A DNA stretch of 64,000 nt from ZC4RG29 sp036563875 (GCA_036563875.1 DATCLO010000013.1:1-64000), one strand, 5' to 3'. Counted from the first letter of the stretch, positions 15,930-25,654 are shown. Notes: generated by a model not told the origin, from the letters alone. Numbers and translations: made by a program.

Positions 15930-16862
15930 CTACCGTCTCCCGCTCCGCGTATGCTCCAAAAACCACCGATACAAATCCTCTCCGCCATACACGCGCTTCC
16001 ATGTATCGTGTCCCATGTCTTCTTCTATGGTGTAGCGTACTTCAGGGTGTCCCAACTCTTCAAGCTTGTTGAGGCCTGCGAGGAAGTATTTTTTCGGAAC
16101 GACTTGGTCACGTCCACCACTAAAGCACCATACGGGAAGTTTTGATTGTGCGATGGATGGCATCAGATCGGGGTGGCCCCACCCTACGATGGGACTGATC
16201 GCGGCAAAGACTTCGGGATGTTTGCTCGCGATGTACCACGTGCCAAATCCGCCGTAACTCAGTCCCGTCAGGTAAACGCGATCCGCATCGGCCTGGTAGT
16301 TGGTGAGGACATGATCAATCATGTTCATTAAGTCGGTTTCAATCTGATCCCAACCTCTTGGCAGCGTCACGTAAGGCAGTGAGTCGATCGGCTCGGCTCC
16401 CGCCATGGGCGAAGACATTTTACCAGGAGCTTCTCGCTCCGGTGTTCCTGATGGCAACCGTTTAGGAATTCTGTTGGGATCGCGGTTCGTGAGGTAGTCG
16501 ATGCCGAGCGTGTCCATTCCGAACATCGGAAGTTGCGGCGAGATGATGATGAACGGTAAGTCGCGACGCTGTATCCAGGCCTCGTAGAGCGGACCGTGAA
16601 TGAGTACAAAGTCCAGCTCGTCTTTTCCGTTACCGCGTTCACCGTTGCCATGAAGGAACATCATTACCGGCCACTTCCTCGCGGGATCATCGCGATAGCC
16701 TCTTGGCAGGTAAAGAAAATATTCATGTTCCTGCTGATCAAGCGTGCTGGTAAACGGTACACGCAACAGCTCTTCTTCGGACGGAGCTTTCTCGGTTGGA
16801 GCGCAAGACATAACGGCTAGTGCAAGACCCAGGACGATAAGGGTACCTGTTGAAGTTTTCAT
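15930..16862 (-). CDS. Lipoprotein alpha/beta-hydrolase (esterase/peptidase family)
   Basis: A 310-aa exported lipoprotein: the signal ends in the lipobox AVMSC with Cys20 as the lipid site. The hydrolase fold shows the oxyanion region FLHGNGERG near 69-77, the nucleophile elbow GLSYGG (Ser202), the acid in GGRDQVVP (Asp252) and the histidine in DMGHDTW (His285). This matches the secreted 'dienelactone hydrolase/phospholipase' esterases often linked to polysaccharide use. The substrate is unknown. It appears monocistronic, lying upstream (5') of nothing obvious except a palindromic element. Confidence 0.83.
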   Translation of the reverse strand: MKTSTGTLIVLGLALAVMSCAPTEKAPSEEELLRVPFTSTLDQQEHEYFLYLPRGYRDDPARKWPVMMFLHGNGERGNGKDELDFVLIHGPLYEAWIQRRDLPFIIISPQLPMFGMDTLGIDYLTNRDPNRIPKRLPSGTPEREAPGKMSSPMAGAEPIDSLPYVTLPRGWDQIETDLMNMIDHVLTNYQADADRVYLTGLSYGGFGTWYIASKHPEVFAAISPIVGWGHPDLMPSIAQSKLPVWCFSGGRDQVVPKKYFLAGLNKLEELGHPEVRYTIEEDMGHDTWKRVYGGEDLYRWFLEHTRSGRR

Positions 16863-16887
16863 GAAAGTAAAATAGGAAATTCCTTTT

Positions 16888-16980
16888 ATGTCACCTATGT
16901 GTCTATGTGCGTTCCAGGTGGGTCAGGTGATGGGTGGTTTTTGAGCCACATAGGGCACATTGGGACACAAAGAGCACATG
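16888..16980. repeat. Interspersed CTATGTG/CACATAG palindromic element, copy C
   Basis: ATGTCACCTATGTGTCTATGTG faces GAGCCACATAGGGCACAT and AGAGCACATGGG across a ~30-nt centre. The element ends 4 bp from the korB stop codon (16984) and so lies just downstream of the kor operon on the minus strand. Confidence 0.7.
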
Positions 16981-16983
16981 GGT

Positions 16984-18036
16984 TCACCTAAAACTGCTGT
17001 TGATTCCTTCCAGCGCGGCGCTTCCCGGACACAGTTCCTCCTGCGTCAGCGAATTCAGCGGCTGATCGACCGTCGCAAGCACATCGTGAAGGTCGTGGCT
17101 CGAAGTTTCTGCGTACAGCAAGCCGGTGAGAATTTTGCCTTCCCTTTTTGCCTTGTCCATTTGATTCATAGCGGCGTTGCGATCGGTGGGATCCCAACCC
17201 GGACTCAGCTTTCGCAAGGCAAGGAGGGAGCCGTCGTGGAGTTCGACCGTAGTGGATGAACCTTCTTCGTACTCAACGGTGATTTCTTCTGCGTCGGGAA
17301 CAAAATCAAGGGCCGACGTGGCTTCGATGTGTTGACGGACGTAGTCGTACGACTTCGTCGATCCTTTGTTATTGTTGAAGGTAACGCACGGCGATATCAC
17401 ATCCAGGAAAGCAAAACCCCGATGAGAAAAGGCGGCCTTCAGCAACGGTATCAGCTGCGTCTTGTCGCCTGAGAAACTTCGGGCCACAAAGGTTGCGCCA
17501 AGGGTGATTGCAAGTTCTGCAAGATCGATAGCGGGGAACGGGTTTTCGGCTCCTGCTTTATTGATAGAGCCATAGTCGGCTGTCGCTGAATCCTGCCCCT
17601 TGGTGAGGCCGTAGCACCCATTGTTCATGACAATGTACGTCATGTTCAGATTTCGGCGCATTACGTGGCAAAACTGACCCAACCCAATGGAGGCTGTATC
17701 GCCATCGCCGGAAACACCAATGTATATGAGGTCCCGGTTAGCAAGGTTCGCGCCTGTTGTAATGGAGGGCATGCGACCGTGAACCGAGTTGAATCCATGA
17801 GAATTTCCCAGGAAGTAAGTCGGCGTCTTTGAACTGCAACCAATACCCGAGAGTTTGGCCACGCGATGTGGCTCAATGGAGAGTTCGTAACATGCCTGCA
17901 CAATGGCAGCGCTGATGCTGTCATGACCGCAGCCGGCGCACAGCGTCGACAACGCCCCTTCGTAGTCCGACTTAACAAACCCAACAGCGTTCTTCTTCTG
18001 TTCCGGGTGACGGAACCGCGATTTTACGTAACTCAT
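16984..18036 (-). CDS. korB: 2-oxoacid:ferredoxin oxidoreductase, beta subunit
   Basis: A 350-aa thiamine diphosphate subunit. The TPP motif is GDGDTASIG followed by NNGCYGLTKGQ. The proximal 4Fe-4S ligands are visible: Cys33 and Cys36 in LCAGCGHD, Cys67 in GIGCSSKTP, and the cysteine of ISPCVTF. The enzyme decarboxylates a 2-oxoacid to acyl-CoA and reduces ferredoxin. 2-Oxoglutarate is the likely substrate given the resemblance of both subunits to KorAB, but pyruvate or branched acids are not excluded. Its ATG overlaps the korA stop (ATGA), so translation is coupled. Confidence 0.9.
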   Translation of the reverse strand: MSYVKSRFRHPEQKKNAVGFVKSDYEGALSTLCAGCGHDSISAAIVQACYELSIEPHRVAKLSGIGCSSKTPTYFLGNSHGFNSVHGRMPSITTGANLANRDLIYIGVSGDGDTASIGLGQFCHVMRRNLNMTYIVMNNGCYGLTKGQDSATADYGSINKAGAENPFPAIDLAELAITLGATFVARSFSGDKTQLIPLLKAAFSHRGFAFLDVISPCVTFNNNKGSTKSYDYVRQHIEATSALDFVPDAEEITVEYEEGSSTTVELHDGSLLALRKLSPGWDPTDRNAAMNQMDKAKREGKILTGLLYAETSSHDLHDVLATVDQPLNSLTQEELCPGSAALEGINSSFR

Positions 18037-19880
18037 CCTACAGAAAGTTTTTGACTCGGAGTATCGGGAAGACCAATGCGTGCCAGGTGATCTTTGACCT
18101 GTGCAACAATGGTGTCAGCGGGTATTGGCATGCCATCGTAGTGCAGCACCGACAACACTTGTTGTGGTGCAAGATTCAGTTCGTTGATCAGCAGCGAACG
18201 GAACTGTCCGTCGCGATTTTGCTCCACCACGAATACCTCCTGGTGTGTAGCGAAGAATCTGGCGACAGTATCGTTGAACGGAAATGCCCGTATCTGCATG
18301 ACGTCGAGGTATACGCCTTCACTTTCGAGAAGATCGATCGCCTCAAGTGCAGCGTAGCCAGTAGTTCCAAACCAAACCAGACCACACCGGCTGCGGTTCG
18401 CCGGCTGAAACAACTTCGGCTCCGGCACCATTTGCTTCGCCGTCTCCCATTTCTTTTGGAGGCGGTTAACGTTGCGCACGTAAGCAGGACCATCTTCTGT
18501 ATAACGCGCGTACTCGTCGCGCGACGTTCCGCGTGTGAAGAATGCGCCTTTCGTGGGGTGCGTGCCAGGCAGCGTTCGATAGCAAATTCCGTCGCCGTCT
18601 ACATCGAGATAGCGGCCGAACTCTTTCATCTCTTCCAGGTCTTCGCGCGAAAGCACTTTGCCGCGATCGTAAACGCGCGCGTCATCCCATGCCAGCGGTG
18701 GCGACAGGTGTTGGTTCATGCCCAGATCGAGGTCAGACATCACGATCACCGGCGTTTGCAACCGCTCAGCGAGATCGAATGCCGTGGCCGTCAGTTCAAA
18801 TGCTTCGGCGGGCGAGGAGGGGAACAGCAATACGTGTTTCGTGTCGCCATGAGACGCATATGCACACAGTAGGATGTCCGACTGCTGCGTGCGCGTGGGC
18901 ATACCCGTAGAGGGTCCGCCGCGCTGTACGTTGACAAGCACAAGGGGAATTTCCGCAAAGTATGCGAGGCCGAGGAATTCTGTCATCAGTGAAACGCCTG
19001 CACCGCTTGTCGACGTAAACGCGCGGGCTCCGTTCCAGTTGGCACCGATGACCATACCAATCGCGGCGAGCTCATCTTCAGCCTGAACGATGGCGTACCG
19101 CTTCTTCCCGGTAACGGGATCGGTGCGCAGCTTCTTGCAATACTTTTCGAACGCGTTCACGACGGACGTCGACGGTGTAATGGGGTACCATGCGGCAACC
19201 GTTGCGCCAGCGTATATCGCTCCGAGGGCTGTCGCGGTATTGCCATCGATCATAATCTGATCGCCGGTAACGTCGCGAGGCTCTACGTGGATGTCGAGGG
19301 GATATTCGAAATTATTGCGGGCGTAGGTTGCGCCCAATTCCAGCGCCTTGAAGTTCGGTGGAACGAGCTTTTCGTTTTTGCTGAACATTTCACGGATGAG
19401 TTGCCGCACGACTTCGAGGTCGACATTCAGCAAGACGGAAAGGGCGCCTACGTAGACGATATTCTTAAAGAGCTGCTGGTGACGCGGGACCTCGTAGTTG
19501 TCCATGCACAACTTCATCATCGGGATGCCGATGTAGCGAATGTCCTCCCTGATGAGATCGGGATGAAGCCTTTTCGTGTTGTCGTAAACAAAGTAACCTC
19601 CCGGTCGAATGGACGCGATATCCCTGGCATAGGTTTGCGGGTTAACGCCCACGATGAGATCGATTGCTTCGCGGCGGCCGACGTATCCTCTATCGTTGAC
19701 CCTGATCTCAAACCATGTCGGAAGCCCTTGTATGTTCGAGGGAAAAATATTCTTCGAGGATATGGGGATACCCATTCGAAAGATCGCCCTTGCAAACAAT
19801 TCGTTCGCACTGGCAGATCCAGTACCGTTCACATTGGCAAAGCGGATGACCATGTCGTTCACCCTGCGCGCATGTATCAT
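18033..19880 (-). CDS. korA: 2-oxoacid:ferredoxin oxidoreductase, alpha subunit (gamma-alpha fusion)
   Basis: A 615-aa subunit in which the gamma domain (about residues 10-190, beginning MVIRFANVNGTGSASANEL) is fused to the alpha domain (YAIVQAEDELAAIGMVIGA onward), as in KorA-type enzymes. The frame is open to 19976, but the ATG at 19880 overlaps the upstream stop codon as ATGA and removes a ~100-bp overlap; a further ATG at 19853 is also possible. With korB it makes a complete two-subunit enzyme. The four-base overlaps on both sides show a tight operon with the flavin/iron-sulfur oxidoreductase. Confidence 0.9.
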   Translation of the reverse strand: MIHARRVNDMVIRFANVNGTGSASANELFARAIFRMGIPISSKNIFPSNIQGLPTWFEIRVNDRGYVGRREAIDLIVGVNPQTYARDIASIRPGGYFVYDNTKRLHPDLIREDIRYIGIPMMKLCMDNYEVPRHQQLFKNIVYVGALSVLLNVDLEVVRQLIREMFSKNEKLVPPNFKALELGATYARNNFEYPLDIHVEPRDVTGDQIMIDGNTATALGAIYAGATVAAWYPITPSTSVVNAFEKYCKKLRTDPVTGKKRYAIVQAEDELAAIGMVIGANWNGARAFTSTSGAGVSLMTEFLGLAYFAEIPLVLVNVQRGGPSTGMPTRTQQSDILLCAYASHGDTKHVLLFPSSPAEAFELTATAFDLAERLQTPVIVMSDLDLGMNQHLSPPLAWDDARVYDRGKVLSREDLEEMKEFGRYLDVDGDGICYRTLPGTHPTKGAFFTRGTSRDEYARYTEDGPAYVRNVNRLQKKWETAKQMVPEPKLFQPANRSRCGLVWFGTTGYAALEAIDLLESEGVYLDVMQIRAFPFNDTVARFFATHQEVFVVEQNRDGQFRSLLINELNLAPQQVLSVLHYDGMPIPADTIVAQVKDHLARIGLPDTPSQKLSVG

Positions 19881-21655
19881 ATAATCTTGGTTGTCTTGGT
19901 CACACTGTATAAAAACTTCTTCATGTCCCACGCCGACGTCGGACAGCGTTCGGCGCATAGTCCGCAGTGAAGGCATACGTCTTCATCTTTTACCATGACG
20001 CGCGAGGTCGGCAGTTCTGTTGAGACATACAGGTCTTGCGATCGGTTGTTGGCGGGCGCCATCAACCTTGACCTGAGATCGTCTTCATCACCGTTTGTGG
20101 TGAAGGTTATGGATGAGGTAGGACAGATATCCATGCAGGCATCGCATTCGATGCAGAGGTTCGGTGTGAAGACTGTTTGCACGTCGCAGTTCAGGCAACG
20201 CTGCGCTTCACGGAAGGCCGTCTCGCGATCAAAGCCGAGTTCCACCTCCGCGCGAAGGTCCTTAAGCGTTACGTCCAGACTTGCGTGCGGCACTTTATAA
20301 CGATCGTCTTCTGCTACAACGCTGTCGTATATCCACTCATGAATGCCCATCTTCTGCTGATAAAGGTTTACCGTAGGAGCGGGGCGATCGAGAACATTCT
20401 GACCTGAACAATAAAGGTGTATCGAGATAGCAGCCTGATGACCGTGGGCGACCGCCGTGATGATGTTCTTCGGGCCAAGCGCCGCGTCACCACCAAAAAA
20501 GACATCAGGACGCGTGGACTGGAAGCTGATGGGATTGACCACGGGAAGATCCCACTTCCCGAATTCTATTCCGAGGTCTCGTTCTATCCAGGGGAAGGCG
20601 TTGTCCTGGCCGACTGCGATGATGACATCGTCAGCTTCAACGAACACATCGGGTTCTCCGGTGGGCACGAGTGATCTCCTTCCAGCTTCGTCGTATCGTG
20701 CTTCCACCTTGCTGAAGATCATGCCTTTCAGTTTGCCATCTTCGATGACAAACTCTTTGGGCGGCATGTTGTTGAGAATGGGAATGCCTTCAGCCTTGGC
20801 GTCTTCAATTTCCCATGGGGAAGCCTTCATGTCCTGGAACGGGCTTCTCACGATCACCTTAACATCCTGGCCACCGAGCCGGCGTGCGGTCCTGCAACAG
20901 TCCATTGCTGTGTTACCACCACCCAGGACGATGACGCGCTTCCCGATAGACTTCTTGTGTCCGAACGCGACATTGGCAAGAAATTCTACGCCAATGTGAA
21001 CACGATCACCGGCTTCTTTGCGGCCTGGAAGATCGAGATCGCGACCCTTAGGCGCTCCGGTGCCGATGAAGACGGCGTCATAGTCTTTTTCAAGAACCTC
21101 CTTAAGGCTGGAGACGTAGTGATTAAAGTGTGTATGAATTCCGAGGGCGAGGATGTAGTTTACTTCTTCGTCGAGGACACTTTCAGGGAGTCGGAATCCC
21201 GGTATCTGGGTGCGCATCATTCCACCACCTTTGTGCCATTCATCGTAGAGGTGGATTTCATATCCCAGCGGTGCCAGGTCCCGTGCCACGGTGAGTGATG
21301 CTGGTCCACCTCCGATAAGACAGACCTTGCGGCCATTTTTCCTCACGGGGGGCAGGGGCATGCGCGCCTTAACGTTGCCCTTATTGTCTGCGGCTACGCG
21401 CTTGAGTCTGCAGATGGCGACCGGTTCCTCATCGACGCGCCCGCGTCGGCATGCCGGTTCGCAGGGCCGGTCACAGGTTCTGCCGAGGACCCCGGGAAAC
21501 ACGTTCGATTCCCAGTTGATCATGTAGGCATCGTCATACCGTCCGGCGGCGATAAGGCGGATATACTCAGGCACGGGTGTGTGCGCAGGACATGCGTACT
21601 GGCAGTCGATCACCTTGTGGAAATATTCCGGGTTGGTGATATCAGTGGGGTTCAC
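19877..21655 (-). CDS. NADPH-dependent flavin/4Fe-4S oxidoreductase (GltD/NfnB-like) with C-terminal ferredoxin domain
   Basis: A 592-aa protein of the glutamate-synthase small-subunit superfamily. The N-terminal cysteine region (CQYACPAHTPVPEYI, CDRPCEPACRRG) binds two 4Fe-4S clusters. The FAD motif GGGPASLTVA is near residue 114 and the NAD(P)H motif VLGGGNTAMDCCRTARRLGG near 248. A bacterial-type ferredoxin domain at the C-terminus has CIECDACMDICP and CLHCGLCAERCP. No glutamate synthase large subunit is nearby. It is the first gene of an operon with korA and korB (4-bp overlap), so it probably passes electrons between NADPH and the 2-oxoacid oxidoreductase. That role is inference. Confidence 0.88.
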   Translation of the reverse strand: MNPTDITNPEYFHKVIDCQYACPAHTPVPEYIRLIAAGRYDDAYMINWESNVFPGVLGRTCDRPCEPACRRGRVDEEPVAICRLKRVAADNKGNVKARMPLPPVRKNGRKVCLIGGGPASLTVARDLAPLGYEIHLYDEWHKGGGMMRTQIPGFRLPESVLDEEVNYILALGIHTHFNHYVSSLKEVLEKDYDAVFIGTGAPKGRDLDLPGRKEAGDRVHIGVEFLANVAFGHKKSIGKRVIVLGGGNTAMDCCRTARRLGGQDVKVIVRSPFQDMKASPWEIEDAKAEGIPILNNMPPKEFVIEDGKLKGMIFSKVEARYDEAGRRSLVPTGEPDVFVEADDVIIAVGQDNAFPWIERDLGIEFGKWDLPVVNPISFQSTRPDVFFGGDAALGPKNIITAVAHGHQAAISIHLYCSGQNVLDRPAPTVNLYQQKMGIHEWIYDSVVAEDDRYKVPHASLDVTLKDLRAEVELGFDRETAFREAQRCLNCDVQTVFTPNLCIECDACMDICPTSSITFTTNGDEDDLRSRLMAPANNRSQDLYVSTELPTSRVMVKDEDVCLHCGLCAERCPTSAWDMKKFLYSVTKTTKII

Positions 21656-21706
21656 AGTTGGTCGGTTTTAGGTATCGACAAAAATTCCACTAATATAGGA
21701 GCAAAA

Positions 21707-21720
21707 GTGCACACATGCAC
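21707..21720. promoter_or_regulatory. Small palindrome in the kor/GH20 divergent region
   Basis: GTGCA-CACA-TGCAC, a perfect 5+4+5 inverted repeat, is located 52 bp upstream of the kor operon start and about 190 bp upstream of the GH20 gene. It is too short to be sure it is a binding site. Confidence 0.25.
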
Positions 21721-21909
21721 AATGGTGACCCTAAATCAGTTACCGGAATGAGCAGGACACCCGGCAAGTAAGACCTCAAGGTGCCTGGTGCTAATGGTCA
21801 AGGCAGGCATAGCCACGCGGTTGTTTAGATGTTTTGTGGGAGGGGCGGGTGTGACTAAATTGCGAAACACTTAGAGTCACTTTTTGTCAACTAAGGAACC
21901 GGATATAAT

Positions 21910-23781
21910 ATGTATCGCAAATCGCTATCACTTCTTTTAATCATCCTGTCTGCAACTGTGTACGCGCAGGATAATATTATTCCCGCGCCGGTCAGTGTGC
22001 AAAAGACCAGCGTGAGGTTTGTGTTGGATGGAAGCACAGGTATTCATGTGCAGGCATCCGACGCGCGTGCACAGCAAATAGCGCAACAGTTTGCTTCCAT
22101 TTTGAAAGAGCGCGGATACGACGTGAATGTGGTAACGGGACAGCCTTCTGGTAAGGCGATCACCCTTTCATTGAATGCGACGCCCGATGCTGAGTTGGGT
22201 GATGAAGGCTATACACTTAGCGTGGATCAAGATCACGTGGTGCTTGCTGCTAATCGTCCGGCGGGACTATTCAATGCGATACAGACGTTACGTCAACTAC
22301 TTCCTGCAGGAAAGGGTAATGGTATTGCGGAGATACCCGGTGTTGTGATACGCGACTACCCACGATTCAAATGGCGCGGTCTTATGCTGGACGTGAGTCG
22401 ACACTTTTTTACTAAGGAAGAAGTGAAGAAGTTTATCGACGTGATGGCGCAGTATAAGTTCAACATGTTCCATTGGCACCTCACCGATGATAACGGATGG
22501 AGAATTGAAATCAAATCGCTGCCCAAGCTTACCGAGGTAGGTGCGTGGCGCGTGGAACGTCACGGCCCATTTGGAGATCGTCCTGATCCGAAGCCGGGAG
22601 AACCCACACCTTACGGAGGCTTCTATACCCAGGATGACATTCGCGAAGTCATTAAGTACGCTGCCGAGCGCAACATCACCATTGTGCCCGAGATCGATGT
22701 GCCGGGACATAGCATGGCCGCCCTGGCCGCTTATCCGGAATTGTCTACCCGCAAGGAACCTAAGTTCGTCAACCCAGGAACCCACTTCGCGGAATGGTAC
22801 GGTGCCGGGAAGTTCCGGATGCTGGTTGAGAACACGTTGAATCCTGCCGACGAAAAGGTGTACGACTTCCTGGAAAAAGTATTTTCCGAGGTCGCCTCAC
22901 TGTTCCCCGGACCATTTATTCATGTCGGTGGCGATGAAGCGTATCACGGTTTTTGGGAAGAAGATCCGGGCTGCCAGGCTTTGATGAAAAAGCACAAACT
23001 GAAAGACGGTCATGAACTCCAGTCGTACTTCATGAAGCGCGTTGCGAAGATTATACAGAAGCAGGGCAAGAAGATGATCGGCTGGGACGAGATTCTGGAA
23101 GGAGGATTGCCTAAGGGTACTGCTGTCATGAGCTGGCGCGGCATGGAAGGCGGCATAGCTGCAGCAAAGCTCGGACACGAAGTTGTGATGTCGCCTACAA
23201 CCTACGCGTACATCGACTACACACAGGGCGATCACTCACTCGAAATACCCATCTATGCTGACCTTAGTTTGAAAAAGGCATACGAGTTCGAACCACTTCC
23301 CGAAGGCATCGATCCGAAATTTATTCTTGGTGGCCAGGCAAACCTGTGGACGGAACATATTCCTACTTTACGCCATGCATTTTACATGGCCTACCCCAGG
23401 GCGTTTGCCACCGCTGAATCGGTCTGGAGTCCGGCATCAAAAAAGAACTGGGACAACTTTGTGACACGCGTCCTGCATCACTTTGACCGCTTTGAGGCTG
23501 AGTCGCTCAACATCTCCAGGGCGGTATATGATCCAATTGTGCGGACGAAGATGGAGAATGGGAAGCTTGAGGTGACGCTTTCCTGCGACCTACCGGGTAC
23601 CGACACTCATTACACACTGGATCGTACATTCCCTGACGCGTTCACGCCAAAATACACTGGCCCCATCACGATACCGGATGCACCTGTTACACTGAAGGTA
23701 GTGTCGGTACGCGATGGGAAGGTGGTAGGAAGAATGATATCCCTGACGCGCGAGGAGCTGGCAAAGCGCGCGGGAAGGTAG
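21910..23781 (+). CDS. Beta-N-acetylhexosaminidase (GH20)
   Basis: A 623-aa exported glycosidase with a signal peptide (to about residue 19, VYAQ). An N-terminal GH20b domain (~25-145) is followed by the catalytic TIM barrel with the Asp-Glu pair in HVGGDEAYHG (Asp342, Glu343); FHWHLTDDNGWR and PEIDVPGHS are further GH20 signatures. The C-terminal ~90 residues are a chitobiase-type beta-sandwich domain. It removes terminal GlcNAc or GalNAc by substrate-assisted catalysis, most likely in the periplasm. It is convergent with, and 3 bp from, a polysaccharide deacetylase gene, and both fit amino-sugar polymer breakdown. Confidence 0.95.
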   Translation: MYRKSLSLLLIILSATVYAQDNIIPAPVSVQKTSVRFVLDGSTGIHVQASDARAQQIAQQFASILKERGYDVNVVTGQPSGKAITLSLNATPDAELGDEGYTLSVDQDHVVLAANRPAGLFNAIQTLRQLLPAGKGNGIAEIPGVVIRDYPRFKWRGLMLDVSRHFFTKEEVKKFIDVMAQYKFNMFHWHLTDDNGWRIEIKSLPKLTEVGAWRVERHGPFGDRPDPKPGEPTPYGGFYTQDDIREVIKYAAERNITIVPEIDVPGHSMAALAAYPELSTRKEPKFVNPGTHFAEWYGAGKFRMLVENTLNPADEKVYDFLEKVFSEVASLFPGPFIHVGGDEAYHGFWEEDPGCQALMKKHKLKDGHELQSYFMKRVAKIIQKQGKKMIGWDEILEGGLPKGTAVMSWRGMEGGIAAAKLGHEVVMSPTTYAYIDYTQGDHSLEIPIYADLSLKKAYEFEPLPEGIDPKFILGGQANLWTEHIPTLRHAFYMAYPRAFATAESVWSPASKKNWDNFVTRVLHHFDRFEAESLNISRAVYDPIVRTKMENGKLEVTLSCDLPGTDTHYTLDRTFPDAFTPKYTGPITIPDAPVTLKVVSVRDGKVVGRMISLTREELAKRAGR

Positions 23782-23784
23782 GCG

Positions 23785-25092
23785 TTATCTGGCTTCGCGA
23801 ATTGTTACGGGACCTGCGTTAGGAATGGCGTGATACTGCACGTAGGTACCCCTGGCATCTTTGTCAGGAACCAGTTGCAGAACCTGTGTTCCCTGTACCA
23901 ACGTTACTCTGCGCCAGTCATCATCGATGTAGGTTCTCAGCGTTAAGGGCAGACTGTACATTTCGGGATCCAGCGTGTGCGTCAGTTCAATCATGATAGC
24001 GTCGTCACTCATACGTGTTTGGACTTTGCCGTTCATGCGTTCACGCATGTAGCGCGTCACGTTGCCGAAGGTGTCAACCCACAATCTGTCTTCGTGATCC
24101 TTGATGTACGAGAAGTATTCGTCCAATTCTTCGTGCGGTTTTGCTTCCCATCCAACACCATCTACGCCGTGGAAGACGAGCACGAGCCAAACGTTGTTGT
24201 TCTGCACAACGGTGTCGATCCAGGACTTCATCAGGGTCATGGGCGTGTCGGCCAGCGCACCGCGCTGCCATTGGACGTACGGCTTATCAGATGTCCCAGG
24301 ATCCATGTCGTTCCATCGGTTCAGCTCTTCGAGGAATGGTTCCGGCATTCTGTTTCGCAGTGCGGGATGAATCTTCAGCGCATACTCCATCACCCGTTCG
24401 TTTTCCGTGCCATAGGGACACTCCGCCGAGAAGGCGTGATAGGAGCCCAGGTGGCGAAGCAGTTCTTCCTTCCCTTTTTCGATCTCGTAAAGCAGGTTGG
24501 CTTCGTCAAGCACCGCCAGGCGGGGATGAGTCACGGTATGGTTGCCAAACTCGTGGCCTTGTCTGGCGAACTCGAAAATTTCGGCCCAGGTAATGCCTCC
24601 TTCCGGTGAGGGGCGCGGCGCCGCGCTCACCGCCTTGACCCTGGCTGCGGCGAAGCCCTTGTCAACAAGCGCGTAGGCATCCTGCTTTTTGCCCTGCTCA
24701 AAGAGGGTACCTACCTCGGTGTGCAAATCAACAGCGTCAGGTATTCCGAGATAGGCCAGGGCAGAGGCGCGCTCAAAGAAGTTCGCGTCGTTGGTGGGCA
24801 TCACTGCGGATTCAGCGACCAATTCCTGCAGCGGCCGACCTACAAACTGACCGCGGTATTCGGAGCCGGGGATGTTCCCGGTAATGATGAAAAAGGTCCC
24901 CTTGAAGCCAAGTCGGTTGAGGATCGGGATGGCCTGGCGGAACTGGTTGATCGACCCGTCATCGAAGGTGATTGACACCGCGCCCTTTTTCGCTCCTTGC
25001 CACGTGGTGATCTCCGTCGTCCCAATGATTCCCGGCTTTTGGGAGCAGCCGGCAAGCCAAAACAGGACAACAAGGGCCAGTAATGCCTTCAT
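23785..25092 (-). CDS. Lipoprotein polysaccharide deacetylase
   Basis: A 435-aa protein starting at the ATG at 25092, which gives a clean lipoprotein signal (MKALLALVVLFWLAGC). The NodB domain has motif 1 ITFDDG and motif 2 FGNHTVTHP; the first Asp is the base and the second Asp plus two His bind the metal. Between the motifs lies a ~110-aa insertion with an alpha-helical content not usual for the smallest NodB enzymes. The C-terminal ~80 residues look like a beta-sandwich. It should de-N-acetylate a glycan at the cell surface or in the periplasm. The frame is open to 25200, but the upstream residues are not a signal peptide. Confidence 0.87.
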   Translation of the reverse strand: MKALLALVVLFWLAGCSQKPGIIGTTEITTWQGAKKGAVSITFDDGSINQFRQAIPILNRLGFKGTFFIITGNIPGSEYRGQFVGRPLQELVAESAVMPTNDANFFERASALAYLGIPDAVDLHTEVGTLFEQGKKQDAYALVDKGFAAARVKAVSAAPRPSPEGGITWAEIFEFARQGHEFGNHTVTHPRLAVLDEANLLYEIEKGKEELLRHLGSYHAFSAECPYGTENERVMEYALKIHPALRNRMPEPFLEELNRWNDMDPGTSDKPYVQWQRGALADTPMTLMKSWIDTVVQNNNVWLVLVFHGVDGVGWEAKPHEELDEYFSYIKDHEDRLWVDTFGNVTRYMRERMNGKVQTRMSDDAIMIELTHTLDPEMYSLPLTLRTYIDDDWRRVTLVQGTQVLQLVPDKDARGTYVQYHAIPNAGPVTIREAR

Positions 25093-25206
25093 GGGTGAGA
25101 TTTGGGTGGTGAGAGGCCCTTTTGTAGAAGAGAAAGTTACAATAAAGTTTGAGTTAGATGTAAACAGACTCGAAGTAAGCAGTAAGAAGGTTACGAGCAA
25201 GGTGTA

Positions 25207-25653
25207 TCAGTGGCGAATTCCGATGTGGTAGTGGACGATGAGTTGTGCCCCGAAGTAGTTTGATACAAACACGCCGAGTGTGGCAATGCCCATCGTGATG
25301 AGAAAGCCAGTGGCGGATGTCGTCTCGGGACGCTTGAGCGCCAATGCAAACAGGATGAGGAATGTGAAGAACCAAAGCGCGTTGAGGGCAGCGTGCGTGA
25401 TGCCCGTCTTCCATGCCCCCGACTTCGAATCAATCTCGAGGAGGTCGATGAGTCCGTAGGCAATGGCCAGGACACTCACGGCGAGGGCCGCGCCGTGAGC
25501 GTAAAGACCTGCATCAGACAAGGCAGGATTCCCGAGGCGATTCGCAAGCCAGTACATGGCCAGTCCGAAAGGGTAAAGCGCTACCGGAAAGTGCACCAGC
25601 ATCGGATGGAACCGGTGGTGTCCGAGCCTTCCACGAAGGAGGTCAACCTTCAT
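25207..25653 (-). CDS. DUF2231-type four-TM membrane protein
   Basis: A 148-aa membrane protein. The N-terminal HPMLVHFPVALYPF segment, with histidines next to the first helix, is the hallmark of DUF2231, and four transmembrane helices follow. A late histidine pair (VHYHIGIRH) lies at the C-terminus. Some DUF2231 proteins are thought to bind heme or metal through these histidines, but function is unproven. It starts 1 bp after the upstream membrane gene ends, so the two form an operon. Confidence 0.82.
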   Translation of the reverse strand: MKVDLLRGRLGHHRFHPMLVHFPVALYPFGLAMYWLANRLGNPALSDAGLYAHGAALAVSVLAIAYGLIDLLEIDSKSGAWKTGITHAALNALWFFTFLILFALALKRPETTSATGFLITMGIATLGVFVSNYFGAQLIVHYHIGIRH

Positions 25654-25654
25654 G

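Noticed and set aside
18051..18872. A 273-codon plus-strand frame antisense to korA
   Set aside because: korA is well supported, and this frame shows no protein-like pattern.
19881..19976. In-frame upstream extension of korA
   Set aside because: It would overlap the flavoprotein gene by 100 bp inside a conserved ferredoxin domain; the ATG at 19880 gives a normal ATGA overlap.
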